From Eubacterium sp. UBA4343 (GTDB lineage: Bacteria; Bacillota; Clostridia; Lachnospirales; Lachnospiraceae), in NCBI GenBank assembly GCA_002394235.1, contig DGTF01000009.1:1-33810 (forward strand): DNA of 33,810 nt, in the 5' to 3' direction. Position numbers and translations under genes: made by a program. The stretch's first letter is position 1. Every line of letters starts with the position of its first letter. Of this stretch, positions 1-8,360 are shown piece by piece. The notes below the pieces were generated by a model. That model ran no database searches and was not told where the DNA came from. It saw only the letters and a list, made by a program, of their open reading frames with translations.

Positions 1-240
1 TCCTTGACAAGGGGTACAATTCACTCAGAACAGAATTGCATCTGAAATATTAAAAAAAGAAAGCTTTTTAAGTTGCAGTAGAATTTACTTCTACACTGGA
101 ATTTGCTTTTTCAATTCACGATTATTTACGGATTTACGGGCTTCCCGTGAGGCGTGTTATTCCTGCCAGATCAATGGATGTGTACCGAAAGCACAGGTGA
201 GAGATTCCGTTGTTTGCAGGAAGTTGTTCAAAGGAATAAG

Positions 241-298
241 AAAAAAACGCAGACAGTACCGCCGCGCGTATTACGCGCGAAGCGGTTCTGTCTGCGTT
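241..298 (-). terminator. Rho-independent terminator after the oadB-oadG pair
   Basis: Read on the minus strand, the arms CGCAGACAG and CTGTCTGCG enclose two further paired blocks (CCGC/GCGG and GCGCG/CGCGC). The right arm is followed directly by a run of seven T. It lies about 130 bases past the stop of the gamma-subunit gene. Its left arm on the minus strand is also the start of the 32-bp repeat array. In bases 1-240 beyond it I see no gene, RNA or convincing promoter. Confidence 0.85.
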
Positions 299-449
299 CC
301 AACGGTGTGCGCCGTTTGTTTGTCTGCGTTCCAACGGTATGCGCCGTTTGTTTGTCTGCGTTCCAACGATGTGCGCTGTTTGTTTGACTGCGTTTCACCG
401 GTCTGTGCTGTTTGTGTGACTGTGATTCACTGGTCTGTGTCATTCGTCT
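290..449. repeat. 32-bp tandem repeat, five copies, running into oadG
   Basis: Units start at 290, 322, 354, 386 and 418, exactly 32 bases apart. The first two differ at one position, and divergence grows toward the gene. Most units hold a small dyad (AACGG/CCGTT with a six-base loop), so the transcript would carry a row of small hairpins. The unit at 418-449 encodes the C-terminal tail and the stop codon of oadG. The unit at 386 keeps the TGA at the equivalent place. Confidence 0.9.
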
Positions 450-624
450 GACTGCAGGCAGCTTTCTGTTCCGCGGTGGGAGTCTCTGTGCTGTCAGCGC
501 CGTTTTTCCTGGCGGGAAAGATCTTTGTGAGAAGCATCATGATGACAATCAGCACAATGGTGACGATAAAGATTCCGAGCATCCCGAGTCCCATAACCTT
601 CAGTGATCCAAGAAATGTATTCAT
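427..624 (-). CDS. oadG: Na+-translocating decarboxylase gamma subunit (OadG-like)
   Basis: A 65-residue protein with one N-terminal membrane helix (about residues 9-33, rich in Ile, Val, Leu and Met) and a short polar, Thr/Glu-rich tail. This is the usual size and shape of the small gamma subunit of oxaloacetate, methylmalonyl-CoA or glutaconyl-CoA decarboxylases, which holds the membrane complex together. It follows the beta-subunit gene on the same strand after about 170 bases, with GAAAGGAG seven bases before the ATG. The last residues (roughly ACSQTNDTDQ) are encoded inside the 32-bp repeat, so the tail may have been altered by repeat expansion. No alpha (carboxyltransferase) or biotin-carrier gene lies in the window, so the substrate cannot be assigned. 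Confidence 0.8.
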   Translation of the reverse strand: MNTFLGSLKVMGLGMLGIFIVTIVLIVIMMLLTKIFPARKNGADSTETPTAEQKAACSQTNDTDQ

Positions 625-794
625 TTTCGATCTCCTTTCAGAGTTCCCTTCAGAGAGGTATCTTTTTTTTCAATGTTTCCGCTGAATTCTTCAGGAATTT
701 CATCAGCCTGTTCAAAGAGAGGGCCTTTATAAGTGAAACTCTATTATAAGAAATGTCCTCTATAAGAAAAACGTTAAGAAAAACGTTCGCGCGG

Positions 795-1937
795 TCATGC
801 CAGCGGTACAAGGTTCAGGATCAGACCGCCTGCGATAACGGATGCGATCTGGCCGGAGACGTTGACGCCTGTGGCCTGCATGATCAGAACATTGGAAGGA
901 TCCTCTTTGATGCCCATTTGTGTGATGACTCTGGCAGACATCGGAAAGGCGGATATGCCGCAGGCTCCGATCATCGGGTTGACTTTTTTGTTCTTTGGCA
1001 GAAACAGGTTCAGGAGTTTTGCGAAAAGTACGCCTCCGACGGTGTCAAAAATAAACGCGATGAGTCCGAGAAGGAGGATCAGCAGAGTCCTGATATTGAG
1101 GAAGTCTTCGGAACGCATCTGTGATGCCACTGTGATTCCAAGCATCAGAGTGATGATGTTGGCGAGGGAGTGCTGGGCTGTATCGGAAAGCGAATCCAGA
1201 ACACCGCACTCACGGACGAGATTTCCGAACATGAGAAAGCCCACCAGGGAGACAGATCGCGGCGCTACAATTCCCGCGATGATGGTGATGCAGACCGGGA
1301 ACAGGATTTTCACCGGTTTTGACACACTCTGCGGATTGTAGGACATGTGCATGGCGCGTTCCTTTTTTGTCGTCACCGCCCGGATGACCGGCGGCTGAAT
1401 GATCGGCACAAGCGCCATATAGGAGTAGGCCGCAACGATAATCGCTCCGAGGTATCTGGAGTGAAAATAGTTGGCGACAAAGATGGAGGTCGGTCCGTCT
1501 GCCGCACCGATGATGCCGACGGAAGCGGCATCCTGCAGGCTGAAGCCAAAGAGGGCCGCCAGACTCAGCGTGAAAAAAATGCCGAACTGGGCTGCTGCAC
1601 CGAACAGCATCATCAGCGGATTGGACAGAAGCGGCGTAAAGTCGATCATGGCTCCAATGCCGATAAAGAGCAGGAGCAGAAAGATCTCATTGGAAATTCC
1701 TGCATTGAAGAGGGTATCGAGAGGCCCCTGTGTCAGTACACCATTGATTGTCTGCGTGACTGCTCCCGACATCGGAAGATTCACCAGAACTGCGCCGAAT
1801 CCCATTGGTACCAGTAAAGAAGGCTCCATTTTTTTTACGATGCCCAGATAGATCAGTATACCTCCAATGATCCACATGACAGCCATCTGCCATGTGATGT
1901 TGCCTGCATTGGAAAACAGCTCCATAATTCCCTGCAT
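795..1937 (-). CDS. oadB: Na+-translocating decarboxylase beta subunit (OadB/GcdB/MmdB family)
   Basis: A 380-residue polytopic membrane protein of the family that couples decarboxylation of carboxybiotin to Na+ export. Diagnostic stretches are GAADGPTSIFVANYFHS, with the family's conserved Asp in the Na+ path, followed by YSYMALVPIIQPPVIRA. The C-terminal half holds GACGISAFPMSARV and ATGVNVSGQIASVIAGG, also typical. Length is normal for the family (about 375-430). The start is set by AAAGGAC about nine bases before the ATG. It heads a two-gene unit with the gamma subunit. The family cannot be split by substrate from this subunit alone, so the partner could be an oxaloacetate, methylmalonyl-CoA or glutaconyl-CoA carboxyltransferase encoded elsewhere. 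Confidence 0.93.
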   Translation of the reverse strand: MQGIMELFSNAGNITWQMAVMWIIGGILIYLGIVKKMEPSLLVPMGFGAVLVNLPMSGAVTQTINGVLTQGPLDTLFNAGISNEIFLLLLFIGIGAMIDFTPLLSNPLMMLFGAAAQFGIFFTLSLAALFGFSLQDAASVGIIGAADGPTSIFVANYFHSRYLGAIIVAAYSYMALVPIIQPPVIRAVTTKKERAMHMSYNPQSVSKPVKILFPVCITIIAGIVAPRSVSLVGFLMFGNLVRECGVLDSLSDTAQHSLANIITLMLGITVASQMRSEDFLNIRTLLILLLGLIAFIFDTVGGVLFAKLLNLFLPKNKKVNPMIGACGISAFPMSARVITQMGIKEDPSNVLIMQATGVNVSGQIASVIAGGLILNLVPLA

Positions 1938-2053
1938 AATTTTGAGTCCTTTCTACAATTTTTCATGCTGCGTGCATCGATCTGCATTTGTACTTCTGAC
2001 TTAAGCTGACAAATTAAGCTGCTTTTATCGGAAATGAGGTCTGTCAAGCAGAG

Positions 2054-3019
2054 TCATCCACAGAAGACTCTGTCAGCAGCCGCCCGATACTCTGAAAGTC
2101 TCTTTGTCTTATAAAGCTTATGAATCAGACGGTCAGAATCCGGAAAATTCTCTTTCATGAATGACCACAGCTCCAGCATATGACGAATGGACACGTATTC
2201 ATCACCCTGAAACGCCTCCATGAAGGATTTCAGGATGGAATCGTGGAAAAGCTTCAGCTCCTCGGCAGTCAGAGAATCTCCTCCGCGGATTTCCCGCACC
2301 AGCGCCGGATTTCCGACGAGTCCGCGACCGATCATTACAGCATGTACTTCTGGATATTTCTCTGCAATCTGCTCATAGTCGCGCACGGTCCGGATATCTC
2401 CGTTGTAACAGACCGGATTTTCTGATCTGCGAAGGCATTCTTCGAAGTAATCCAGATGTACCCGTCCCTGGTAGCCTTCGTCTCTCACTCGCGGGTGAAT
2501 GGTCAGCTCTGAAATGGGGTAACGATTGTATATCTCCAGAAGAGAAAATACCTCTTCCGGATCGCTGACTCCTAGTCTGGTTTTGATTGAAATCTGCATT
2601 TTCCTGTCCGGGTTCGAGGATCTGCCGGAAGAATTCAGTTCGGTCTCTTCGAATACACCGTCGAGAAGTCTTGTCAGAAGTTCCGGTTCGTCGAGGAGGC
2701 CGGATCCCTTCTTCTTGGCGGTCACAGTCTTTGAAGGACATCCCAGGTTGATATTAATCTCGGAATACCCGAGTTTTCCCGCGTATTGAATTCCTTTGCG
2801 GAAAGCCTCCGGATTGTTCCCGAGAAACTGGGGGACCAGAAAAATGTCCGGATTTTCTGCCGGATCCAGTTCCTTTTTGTCCCTACCCTTCAGCTTCAGA
2901 TCTCTGGTCACGGAAAGAAAGGGCGTATAATATTTATCTATCCCAGGGAAAAACCGGTGATGTACCTGCCGGTAAACCCTTCCGGTAATTCCTTCCATCG
3001 GTGCGAAGTATAGTTTCAT
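2054..3019 (-). CDS. dus: tRNA-dihydrouridine synthase
   Basis: A 321-residue FMN-dependent enzyme that reduces uridines in the tRNA D-loop. The TIM-barrel start (LYFAPMEGITGRVYR), the catalytic cysteine in INLGCPSKTV (Cys94), KTRLG, the HPR motif (TIHPRVRDEGY), the YNGDI motif and the IGRGLVGNPALVR flavin-phosphate segment are all present in the family order. Length is usual (about 310-340). The ribosome site before the ATG is weak (CGGGAAAACAGA). The gene starts 17 bases after the stop of the coaBC remnant. That spacing suggests it is read through from the upstream NUDIX/helicase side. The exact target uridine cannot be assigned. Confidence 0.95.
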   Translation of the reverse strand: MKLYFAPMEGITGRVYRQVHHRFFPGIDKYYTPFLSVTRDLKLKGRDKKELDPAENPDIFLVPQFLGNNPEAFRKGIQYAGKLGYSEININLGCPSKTVTAKKKGSGLLDEPELLTRLLDGVFEETELNSSGRSSNPDRKMQISIKTRLGVSDPEEVFSLLEIYNRYPISELTIHPRVRDEGYQGRVHLDYFEECLRRSENPVCYNGDIRTVRDYEQIAEKYPEVHAVMIGRGLVGNPALVREIRGGDSLTAEELKLFHDSILKSFMEAFQGDEYVSIRHMLELWSFMKENFPDSDRLIHKLYKTKRLSEYRAAADRVFCG

Positions 3020-3036
3020 TCTGTTTTCCCGTCGTG

Positions 3037-3251
3037 TCAGGTGGTTTGTCTGTCGTCGTGAAACTCTTGTGGATGATTGGTGAGAAAACGAACGGGATCC
3101 AAAGCCTCTCGGGTTGGACCGGCTGAGACCAGGATCCGCTTGCCAACCAGATCCTTTTCAAATCCTATCACATGATCAAGGACTTCGTAAAGCTTTTGCG
3201 GTGAAACCATCTTACCCTTGCCTGTTGCTCCGCAGGCAGGATACCCCGGAC
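3037..3251 (-). pseudogene. coaBC: Remnant of coaBC (phosphopantothenoylcysteine decarboxylase/synthetase)
   Basis: Translating the minus strand from about 3251 to the TGA at 3037-3039 gives an open frame with PACGATGKGKM, then KDLVGKRILVSAG, then GPTREALDPVRFLTNH, and it ends shortly after. These are the end of the CoaC flavoprotein domain (family motif close to LACGxxGKGRM) and the first strand and loop of the CoaB synthetase domain (family motif GPTREPIDPVRFITNHSSG). A normal CoaBC has about 400 residues; here only about 70 codons remain, from the junction of the two domains. Both the catalytic cysteine region of CoaC and the whole CoaB core are absent. The fragment abuts the NUDIX stop. 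An ATG at 3210 could start a 57-residue peptide, but it would have no known activity. Confidence 0.85.
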
Positions 3252-3650
3252 TCAGAGGTGGCGATCCAGATGCTGCCGGATCTCCGGAAGAAGCGAACGG
3301 TCTGCCGGGAGCCAGTCAACATCTTCCAGATGAGCTGAATCCAGCCATCTGGCTGCCTCGTGTTCTAAAAGCGTAAGGCTGCCACTGCGAACAGTACAAT
3401 AATAGCATTCCATGACCAGATGAAATCCAGGATAATCGGTCTCGATGGTATCGATAAGAGAGCCTGGCGAAATTTCGGTATCAAGTTCCTCGCGAATTTC
3501 CCGGCGGAGTGCCTCCTGCGGAGTCTCTCCGGGCTCTATCTTCCCTCCGGGGAACTCCCATTTGTCCTTAAATTCTCCGTAGCCTCTCTGGGTAGCGTAT
3601 ACTTTCCCATGATGAATGATCACGGCGGCAACCACATGTTTTGTATCCAT
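3252..3650 (-). CDS. NUDIX hydrolase (MutT-like nucleoside triphosphate pyrophosphohydrolase)
   Basis: A 132-residue single-domain protein with a NUDIX box at about residues 36-58: G36, E42, then REIREEL with catalytic glutamates at 51, 54 and 55. The box has Asp57 where the consensus has Gly. The opening KHVVAAVIIHHGKVYATQRGYGEFKDKWEFPGGK is typical of MutT-like enzymes that act on oxidised or non-canonical (d)NTPs. The C-terminus carries the LEHEAARWLD and DVDWLPADR strand pattern common to this group. It lies 69 bases after the large helicase gene on the same strand. Ribosome site AAAGTGAG is modest. Substrate is not decidable from sequence. Confidence 0.93.
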   Translation of the reverse strand: MDTKHVVAAVIIHHGKVYATQRGYGEFKDKWEFPGGKIEPGETPQEALRREIREELDTEISPGSLIDTIETDYPGFHLVMECYYCTVRSGSLTLLEHEAARWLDSAHLEDVDWLPADRSLLPEIRQHLDRHL

Positions 3651-3719
3651 TTTTTATTCTCACTTTCTGTATTGTTTATCTCAGCAGATGGGTATCCTTC
3701 CGGCCTTTGACGAATAGTA

Positions 3720-6700
3720 TCATTCTTTCACAATATAATTGTAAAGATCCTGACGGACCGGAACCTCAAGCTGATAGTCAACCTCAAAAGCATCATCTAT
3801 CCGTGTCCCGATGACTGCTCCGGTTTCATCGACTTTATCAAATTTCATTCGGATAGGTTTCGGATCTCCCTGTGCCTGCATTTCACCGAGGAAATAAAAC
3901 TCCTTTGCCTCCCGGTCGTCCTTATTTTTCCGAAGGAAAAGAAAAATCCGGTTTTCGCGGTCGGCTTCGGTGCGTTTGTAAAAATGATCCGCATCGCTTG
4001 ATGTGATCTTTCTTGGGTGTTTGGATAGTGCTATGAGTCTGTCCGCTGCAAGGAAACGGTCTTCATATGCGATGGCATCATCGGTTTTGTCATAGTTGAT
4101 GAATACCGGAAGAGTTTTCGTTCGTGCGTCATAAAAATATCCGCCCAGGTTCTGTGCGTTCATGTTTTTGTCCCAGTTCAGCAGAAGGCAGACCTCTTCA
4201 TATGTATACTTTCGATACAGTTGAAAATTCGTATCCTTATACCGATTGCTGTAGTTCTTCTGATATTCCTCCAAACCAAATTCCACGGTTTCTTCTATCA
4301 TCTTTCGGAACGTGTCATTTTTCAGTACCCGGAGAAATCCGGTGGAAGCCTGGTAGGTTTCCTCTTTTGTTTTTTCCAGAAAGACACAGGCAGACAACTT
4401 CTTCTGATCAGAGTCTTTTGCAAAATGATTTGTCAGGTTGCGAACAGCAGAGGCAATGGTTGCATCCTTTTCCCGGATCCCTCTCCGTGACAGGGCATCT
4501 GCGTAAGCCTTTATGCGAAAATGGAAGGCATGGTCATGAAGAATATCACGAAGGATGAGTAATTCTTCGGGACGTTTTCCAAAGGCAAGCTTTTTTGAGA
4601 TAAATCCGAGGATCTGCTCTTCTGTGGCGTCCAGTCTTACAGTATATTCCTGTTCATACTTTTTGAGAAAGCCGTAATAGGAATTGAATTTCATAAAATA
4701 CTTTGTTATGTTAATGGAACCGTAGGCAGAGAAATCCGTCATTGAAGGGATTCTGCCGAGCTGGTATTTTAACTTCCGATAGGCATCGCAAAGAAGTTTT
4801 GTGTCGTTCAGTCTGACGCTGTCAATTGCACTGAAGATTCTCTTACGGGAAATTTCATCAAAATGAATGGTCGAGCAACCCGGGATCATGCGGGATCCCT
4901 CCTGCACATAGCGGCGGATGTTATCCTTGTTGTAAGAACGATCTCCGGATAGTGCGATCGGAATCATGTAATTATTGGTATAGGCACCGATAAAGTCCAG
5001 AATCACGACAAATTCTTTTCCGACCGCTTTTCGAAGGCCTCTTCCAAGCTGCTGCACAAAGATGATCGGGCTTTCCGTTGGCCGGAGCAGAATGACCTGA
5101 TTAATTTCAGGAATATCGACGCCTTCATTAAATATATCAACAGTCAGGATATAGTCGAGCTGTTTGTCCCTGGGCATGTCATCGCTGGTCAGGCGCCGGA
5201 TTGCCTGCTCTCTTTCGAACTGAGAATCTTCGCCGCACAGAAAAACTGTCTGTTTTCCCATCTGATTCATTTTGCAGGACAATTCTCGTCCAAGATCCTT
5301 ACGACTGCAAAAAATTATACCTTTGACACGATTACCACTATAGCCATAATAATCTGCTTCTTGCAGAATATATTTTACCCGGGCTTCGCCTGTCAAATAT
5401 TGGAAATCCCTGAGGGAGAGCGTTCCATTGCTCTGGAGATCACCCGCGACCTGCCCGTTAACTTCCAGTTCCGTGATGCCAAAATAATGAAATGGACAGA
5501 GCAGATTCTCTTCCATCGCATCCTGAAGGCGGATTTCCGTTGCAATGTTGTGGTTAAACAGGCTGTAAATATCAAAGCCATCGGTTCTCTCCGGCGTAGC
5601 TGTCATTCCCAGAAGAAGTTGAGGCTTAAAATATTCCACAATTTTCTGATAGGAAGTAGCGCCTGCCCGGTGAACCTCATCAATAATGATGGTCTGAAAC
5701 TGATCCCTTGAAAAGCCGGTCAGTGTTTCCTCTCTTGACATGGTCTGAACGGTAGCAAAAAGATAATCTGCGTCCGGTTGCTTCTGGTTTCCGGATATAA
5801 TCCCATAAGACACCTTGCTTCCCAGAATCTTTTGGAAGCTTTTTTGTGCCTGTTTTGCAATTTGCTCTCGATGAACCAGAAACAGGACCTTTTTCTGGTT
5901 GAGTTCTCTCATCGCGAAGGCGGCTGCATAGGTCTTTCCTGTGCCTGTTGCGGAAATCAGAAGTGCTTTCTTTTCGCCTCTTTTCATCAAATTCCTAAGG
6001 CTGGTGATAAAGGTGGTCTGCATCGCATTCGGTTTCAGTCGGTATAACTCAAAATCCAGCGCGCCGCTCTCCCGAATTGCGTCCCGGGCGATCTGACGCT
6101 GTTTTCTTGAAATCTCAAACGCTGTTCGGTATTCATCGATAAACGAATGGTATTCTCTGGTTTTGTCCGAATCCCAAAGATCTCGGAATTCTGTGAGAAT
6201 ATGCTCGGAATATTCCCCGAATTCCGTAGATATGATTTTCGTATTCCATTCTTTATTTTTTGTGAGAGCTGTCAGTGTCATATTGGAGCTTCCGACGATG
6301 ATCCGATATACATCTTTATTCTTGAAAATATATCCCTTCGTATGGAAGCCCTCGTCATCATCCGACATGTACATTCGTATTTCCAGATTTGACAGCTCGT
6401 GAAGCTTCTGGATGGCACGAGGTTCGCTGAAATTCAGGTAATTGGTGGTGAGAATTTTGCCCGGAATCCCCCGCTCCTCTAACTCCTTAAATGTCTGAAG
6501 AAGAGGAGTTATCCCGCCGAGTGTGATGAAAGCAACACTGATGTAAAATTCTTCACATTGAAGCAGTTCATTCTCCAGTGCCGACAGGACCTTCCTGCCT
6601 TCGTGGTAATTATTGGATACGAATTCCGGCTTATAGGCGAGATTTGTATTGACAGAACTGTCAATAAACGCAGAATACATTCCCTTCTCAAGCTGTTTAA

Positions 6701-6737
6701 CGTATTCTGTGAGAATTCGCCGATGGTTCGCTTTCAT
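3720..6737 (-). CDS. PLD-SF2 helicase protein with DUF3427-type C-terminus
   Basis: A 1005-residue multidomain protein. Residues about 45-195 form a phospholipase-D-like nuclease domain with one HxK motif (HTK, 132-134) followed by GSSNMT (149-154). A superfamily 2 helicase follows: Walker A ATGTGKT (263-269), DEVH (353-356), TATPERTDG (379-387), and a second RecA lobe with IFNEGVDIPEINQVILLRPT and QQLGRGLRKAVGKEFVVILDF. The C-terminal 400 residues match the DUF3427 arrangement, ending with an EVDYQLEVPVRQDLYNYIV segment. Start is the ATG preceded by ATGGAG. The family is widespread, often near mobile or defence genes, but its role is not established. Nuclease plus helicase suggests DNA processing, repair or defence. 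Confidence 0.9.
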   Translation of the reverse strand: MKANHRRILTEYVKQLEKGMYSAFIDSSVNTNLAYKPEFVSNNYHEGRKVLSALENELLQCEEFYISVAFITLGGITPLLQTFKELEERGIPGKILTTNYLNFSEPRAIQKLHELSNLEIRMYMSDDDEGFHTKGYIFKNKDVYRIIVGSSNMTLTALTKNKEWNTKIISTEFGEYSEHILTEFRDLWDSDKTREYHSFIDEYRTAFEISRKQRQIARDAIRESGALDFELYRLKPNAMQTTFITSLRNLMKRGEKKALLISATGTGKTYAAAFAMRELNQKKVLFLVHREQIAKQAQKSFQKILGSKVSYGIISGNQKQPDADYLFATVQTMSREETLTGFSRDQFQTIIIDEVHRAGATSYQKIVEYFKPQLLLGMTATPERTDGFDIYSLFNHNIATEIRLQDAMEENLLCPFHYFGITELEVNGQVAGDLQSNGTLSLRDFQYLTGEARVKYILQEADYYGYSGNRVKGIIFCSRKDLGRELSCKMNQMGKQTVFLCGEDSQFEREQAIRRLTSDDMPRDKQLDYILTVDIFNEGVDIPEINQVILLRPTESPIIFVQQLGRGLRKAVGKEFVVILDFIGAYTNNYMIPIALSGDRSYNKDNIRRYVQEGSRMIPGCSTIHFDEISRKRIFSAIDSVRLNDTKLLCDAYRKLKYQLGRIPSMTDFSAYGSINITKYFMKFNSYYGFLKKYEQEYTVRLDATEEQILGFISKKLAFGKRPEELLILRDILHDHAFHFRIKAYADALSRRGIREKDATIASAVRNLTNHFAKDSDQKKLSACVFLEKTKEETYQASTGFLRVLKNDTFRKMIEETVEFGLEEYQKNYSNRYKDTNFQLYRKYTYEEVCLLLNWDKNMNAQNLGGYFYDARTKTLPVFINYDKTDDAIAYEDRFLAADRLIALSKHPRKITSSDADHFYKRTEADRENRIFLFLRKNKDDREAKEFYFLGEMQAQGDPKPIRMKFDKVDETGAVIGTRIDDAFEVDYQLEVPVRQDLYNYIVKE

Positions 6738-6829
6738 GATGTGTCTCCATTCTTACAGGTTTGATCCCGCGGGTGTAAACGATCAGCTGTTTTCACATGC
6801 GCTGATATCGAAATCATCTACCGACTGGG

Positions 6830-7312
6830 TTATGATTCATTGACGAGTTTCCCGGTCATACGATCGATCGTCATAGCCAGCACATTCACTCTGTCACCCG
6901 CTTTCGCAATCTCTTCCTCTACCGCTTCATGAGATGGATAGAATTTTCTGCCGAGCATACGGCAATGTTCGATTGCCTTGTCATGATCGGTAACTGTCTC
7001 AAGTCTTCCCAGGCAGACCACACTCTTGATATTCAGAGCCCACTCGCCTTCCTTCACAAAGCCTTCATCCATTACGGTGAAACAGACCTTATTATCCTTT
7101 GCCAGGAGATCGATTTTCAGACCATCCTTTGCGCCGTGGAAGTACAGCCTGCCATCCGCTTCATCGTAATACTGATTCAGTGGAATTGCGTATGGATAGC
7201 CATTCTCTCCGTGGAAGGCCATAATACCGCGTGGAGCCTTCTTTAAGACTTCGATACACTCTTCTTTTGTAATTTCCTGTTTAAAACGCCGCATCTTTTT
7301 AAATTCAGCCAT
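6830..7312 (-). CDS. Pyridoxamine 5'-phosphate oxidase-like flavin-binding protein
   Basis: A 160-residue split-barrel protein of the flavin-nucleotide-binding group (NimA/PNPOx-like). Typical elements are the N-terminal MRRFKQEITKEECIEVLKKAPRGIMAFHGENGYPYAIPLNQYYD, then LYFHGAKDGLKIDLLAKDNKVCFTV, the flavin contacts of the fold, and a C-terminal VNVLAMTIDRMTGKLV strand. The ATG at 7312 is chosen because AGAGGAG sits six bases upstream. A longer reading from a GTG at 7330 would place that ribosome site inside the gene. Such proteins often reduce small molecules or nitro groups; the substrate is unknown. It is followed by the helicase gene 92 bases on. Confidence 0.9.
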   Translation of the reverse strand: MAEFKKMRRFKQEITKEECIEVLKKAPRGIMAFHGENGYPYAIPLNQYYDEADGRLYFHGAKDGLKIDLLAKDNKVCFTVMDEGFVKEGEWALNIKSVVCLGRLETVTDHDKAIEHCRMLGRKFYPSHEAVEEEIAKAGDRVNVLAMTIDRMTGKLVNES

Positions 7313-7405
7313 GTTTTTCTCCTCTTTCACCGATCAGTCTTTCTCTCGTCTTATCAGATATAAATAAAATAACACAAATTTCAGAAGATGTAATGAAGAA
7401 AACGG

Positions 7406-7507
7406 ATGAGTGACAGGAAAGCGGCATTTGTAATGGAGGCAGAACGAATGGGATTTGCCGGGAAATTTGCAGACATTAATTGCTATTTCGATGGTATTGA
7501 AGCATAA
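7406..7507 (+). CDS. Possible 33-residue peptide ORF before the DUF5058 gene
   Basis: A short frame (MSDRKAAFVMEAERMGF at its start, ending CYFDGIEA) lies in the divergent gap between the flavoprotein and the DUF5058 gene, in the same direction as the latter. The composition looks protein-like, but the upstream GAAGAAAACGG is a poor ribosome site and I do not recognise the peptide. It could be the worn end of a lost gene. I offer it only as a candidate. Confidence 0.25.
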   Translation: MSDRKAAFVMEAERMGFAGKFADINCYFDGIEA

Positions 7508-7563
7508 TGGCTTTATGAGAATATGAAAAGCAAAGAGGATTCTCGCGAAAGGTGGTGCTGTGA

Positions 7564-8301
7564 ATGCTTCAGAAGTTGAATAGTCCTTTTATGTACATGG
7601 TTTGTGGTACGGTCATTTTGTTTGTCGCGATCGTTTGTGTTGTCTTTCTCGTGCGATCATACCGTGCGGGAAAGGCTATGGGAATGGACCCGAAGGCTCT
7701 GAAACATGCGATTGCGTCCAGCGCCACCTTCACGATTCTTCCTGCTGTCGGCATCCTGCTCGGTGTCATTGCCCTCTCAGGAAGTCTGGGAACTCCCTGG
7801 CCTTGGCTGCGGCTGTCTGTCATAGGGGCGCTTCACTATGAGACGCAGGTGGCAGAAGCTGCGTCAGAGGCGGTGGGAATCGGAAGCCTTTCTATTGCGC
7901 ATATGAACCCGCAGGCTTTTACTACGATTGCGTTTCTGATGAGTGTATGCATCATGTGGGGAATGATTCTTTCGATTCTGTTCAATAAGCGCTATACCAG
8001 CCGTCTGAGTAACAGAGGAGCTCAGAAGAATGAAGCGGGTTTTGGCGATTCTGCGATGACTGCCATGTTTGTGGGACTGGTTAGCACCTATATCGGGAGC
8101 TATATCGGAAATTTTGTATCCGGAAGTGGAAACTTCACCTTTCAGGGAAATGCAGTTCCATTGGTTGTTGCCGCTGTATCCGCTGCCGCGATGGGATTTT
8201 TTACGTTCTTCTCTGAGAAAAAGGGTCTGCGGTGGCTTGAGAATTTCTCCGTAGCGGGCAGCATGCTGATCGGGATGGCTGCCGCCGTTTTTCTCGGATA
8301 A
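7564..8301 (+). CDS. DUF5058-type integral membrane protein
   Basis: A 245-residue protein with about six hydrophobic segments: residues 9-30, 55-72, 118-140, and three in the C-terminal third. Recognisable stretches include AIASSATFTILPAVGILLGVIALSGSLGTPWPWLRLSVIGA and SLSIAHMNPQAF, which I associate with the uncharacterised DUF5058 family. Its substrate is unknown; the fold and size fit a permease subunit. AAAGGTGGT lies seven bases before the ATG. It is the first gene of a three-gene plus-strand cluster with a second membrane protein (60-base gap) and an M20 peptidase. Pairing with a peptidase suggests transport of peptides or acylated amino acids, which is inference. Confidence 0.85.
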   Translation: MLQKLNSPFMYMVCGTVILFVAIVCVVFLVRSYRAGKAMGMDPKALKHAIASSATFTILPAVGILLGVIALSGSLGTPWPWLRLSVIGALHYETQVAEAASEAVGIGSLSIAHMNPQAFTTIAFLMSVCIMWGMILSILFNKRYTSRLSNRGAQKNEAGFGDSAMTAMFVGLVSTYIGSYIGNFVSGSGNFTFQGNAVPLVVAAVSAAAMGFFTFFSEKKGLRWLENFSVAGSMLIGMAAAVFLG

Positions 8302-8360
8302 CCGGAAAATCGCAGGAATGCGGGAAGTGAGATACAGACTTTAGGTTGAAGGGAGAGCAT

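Noticed and set aside
4..21. Promoter-like TTGACA and TACAAT near the window start
   Set aside because: The two boxes are only six bases apart, and nothing is found downstream for them to drive.
290..449. CRISPR-like array (32-bp period)
   Set aside because: Units are contiguous, with no unique spacers, and no cas gene is near. The same holds for the arrays at 24317 and 25601.
621..740. Open frame without a start codon between oadB and oadG, ending at the oadG ATG
   Set aside because: It reads YKGPLFEQADEIPEEF and looks protein-like, but it lacks an ATG, GTG or TTG and matches nothing I recognise. It could be a relic of a lost subunit; the evidence is too thin to list.
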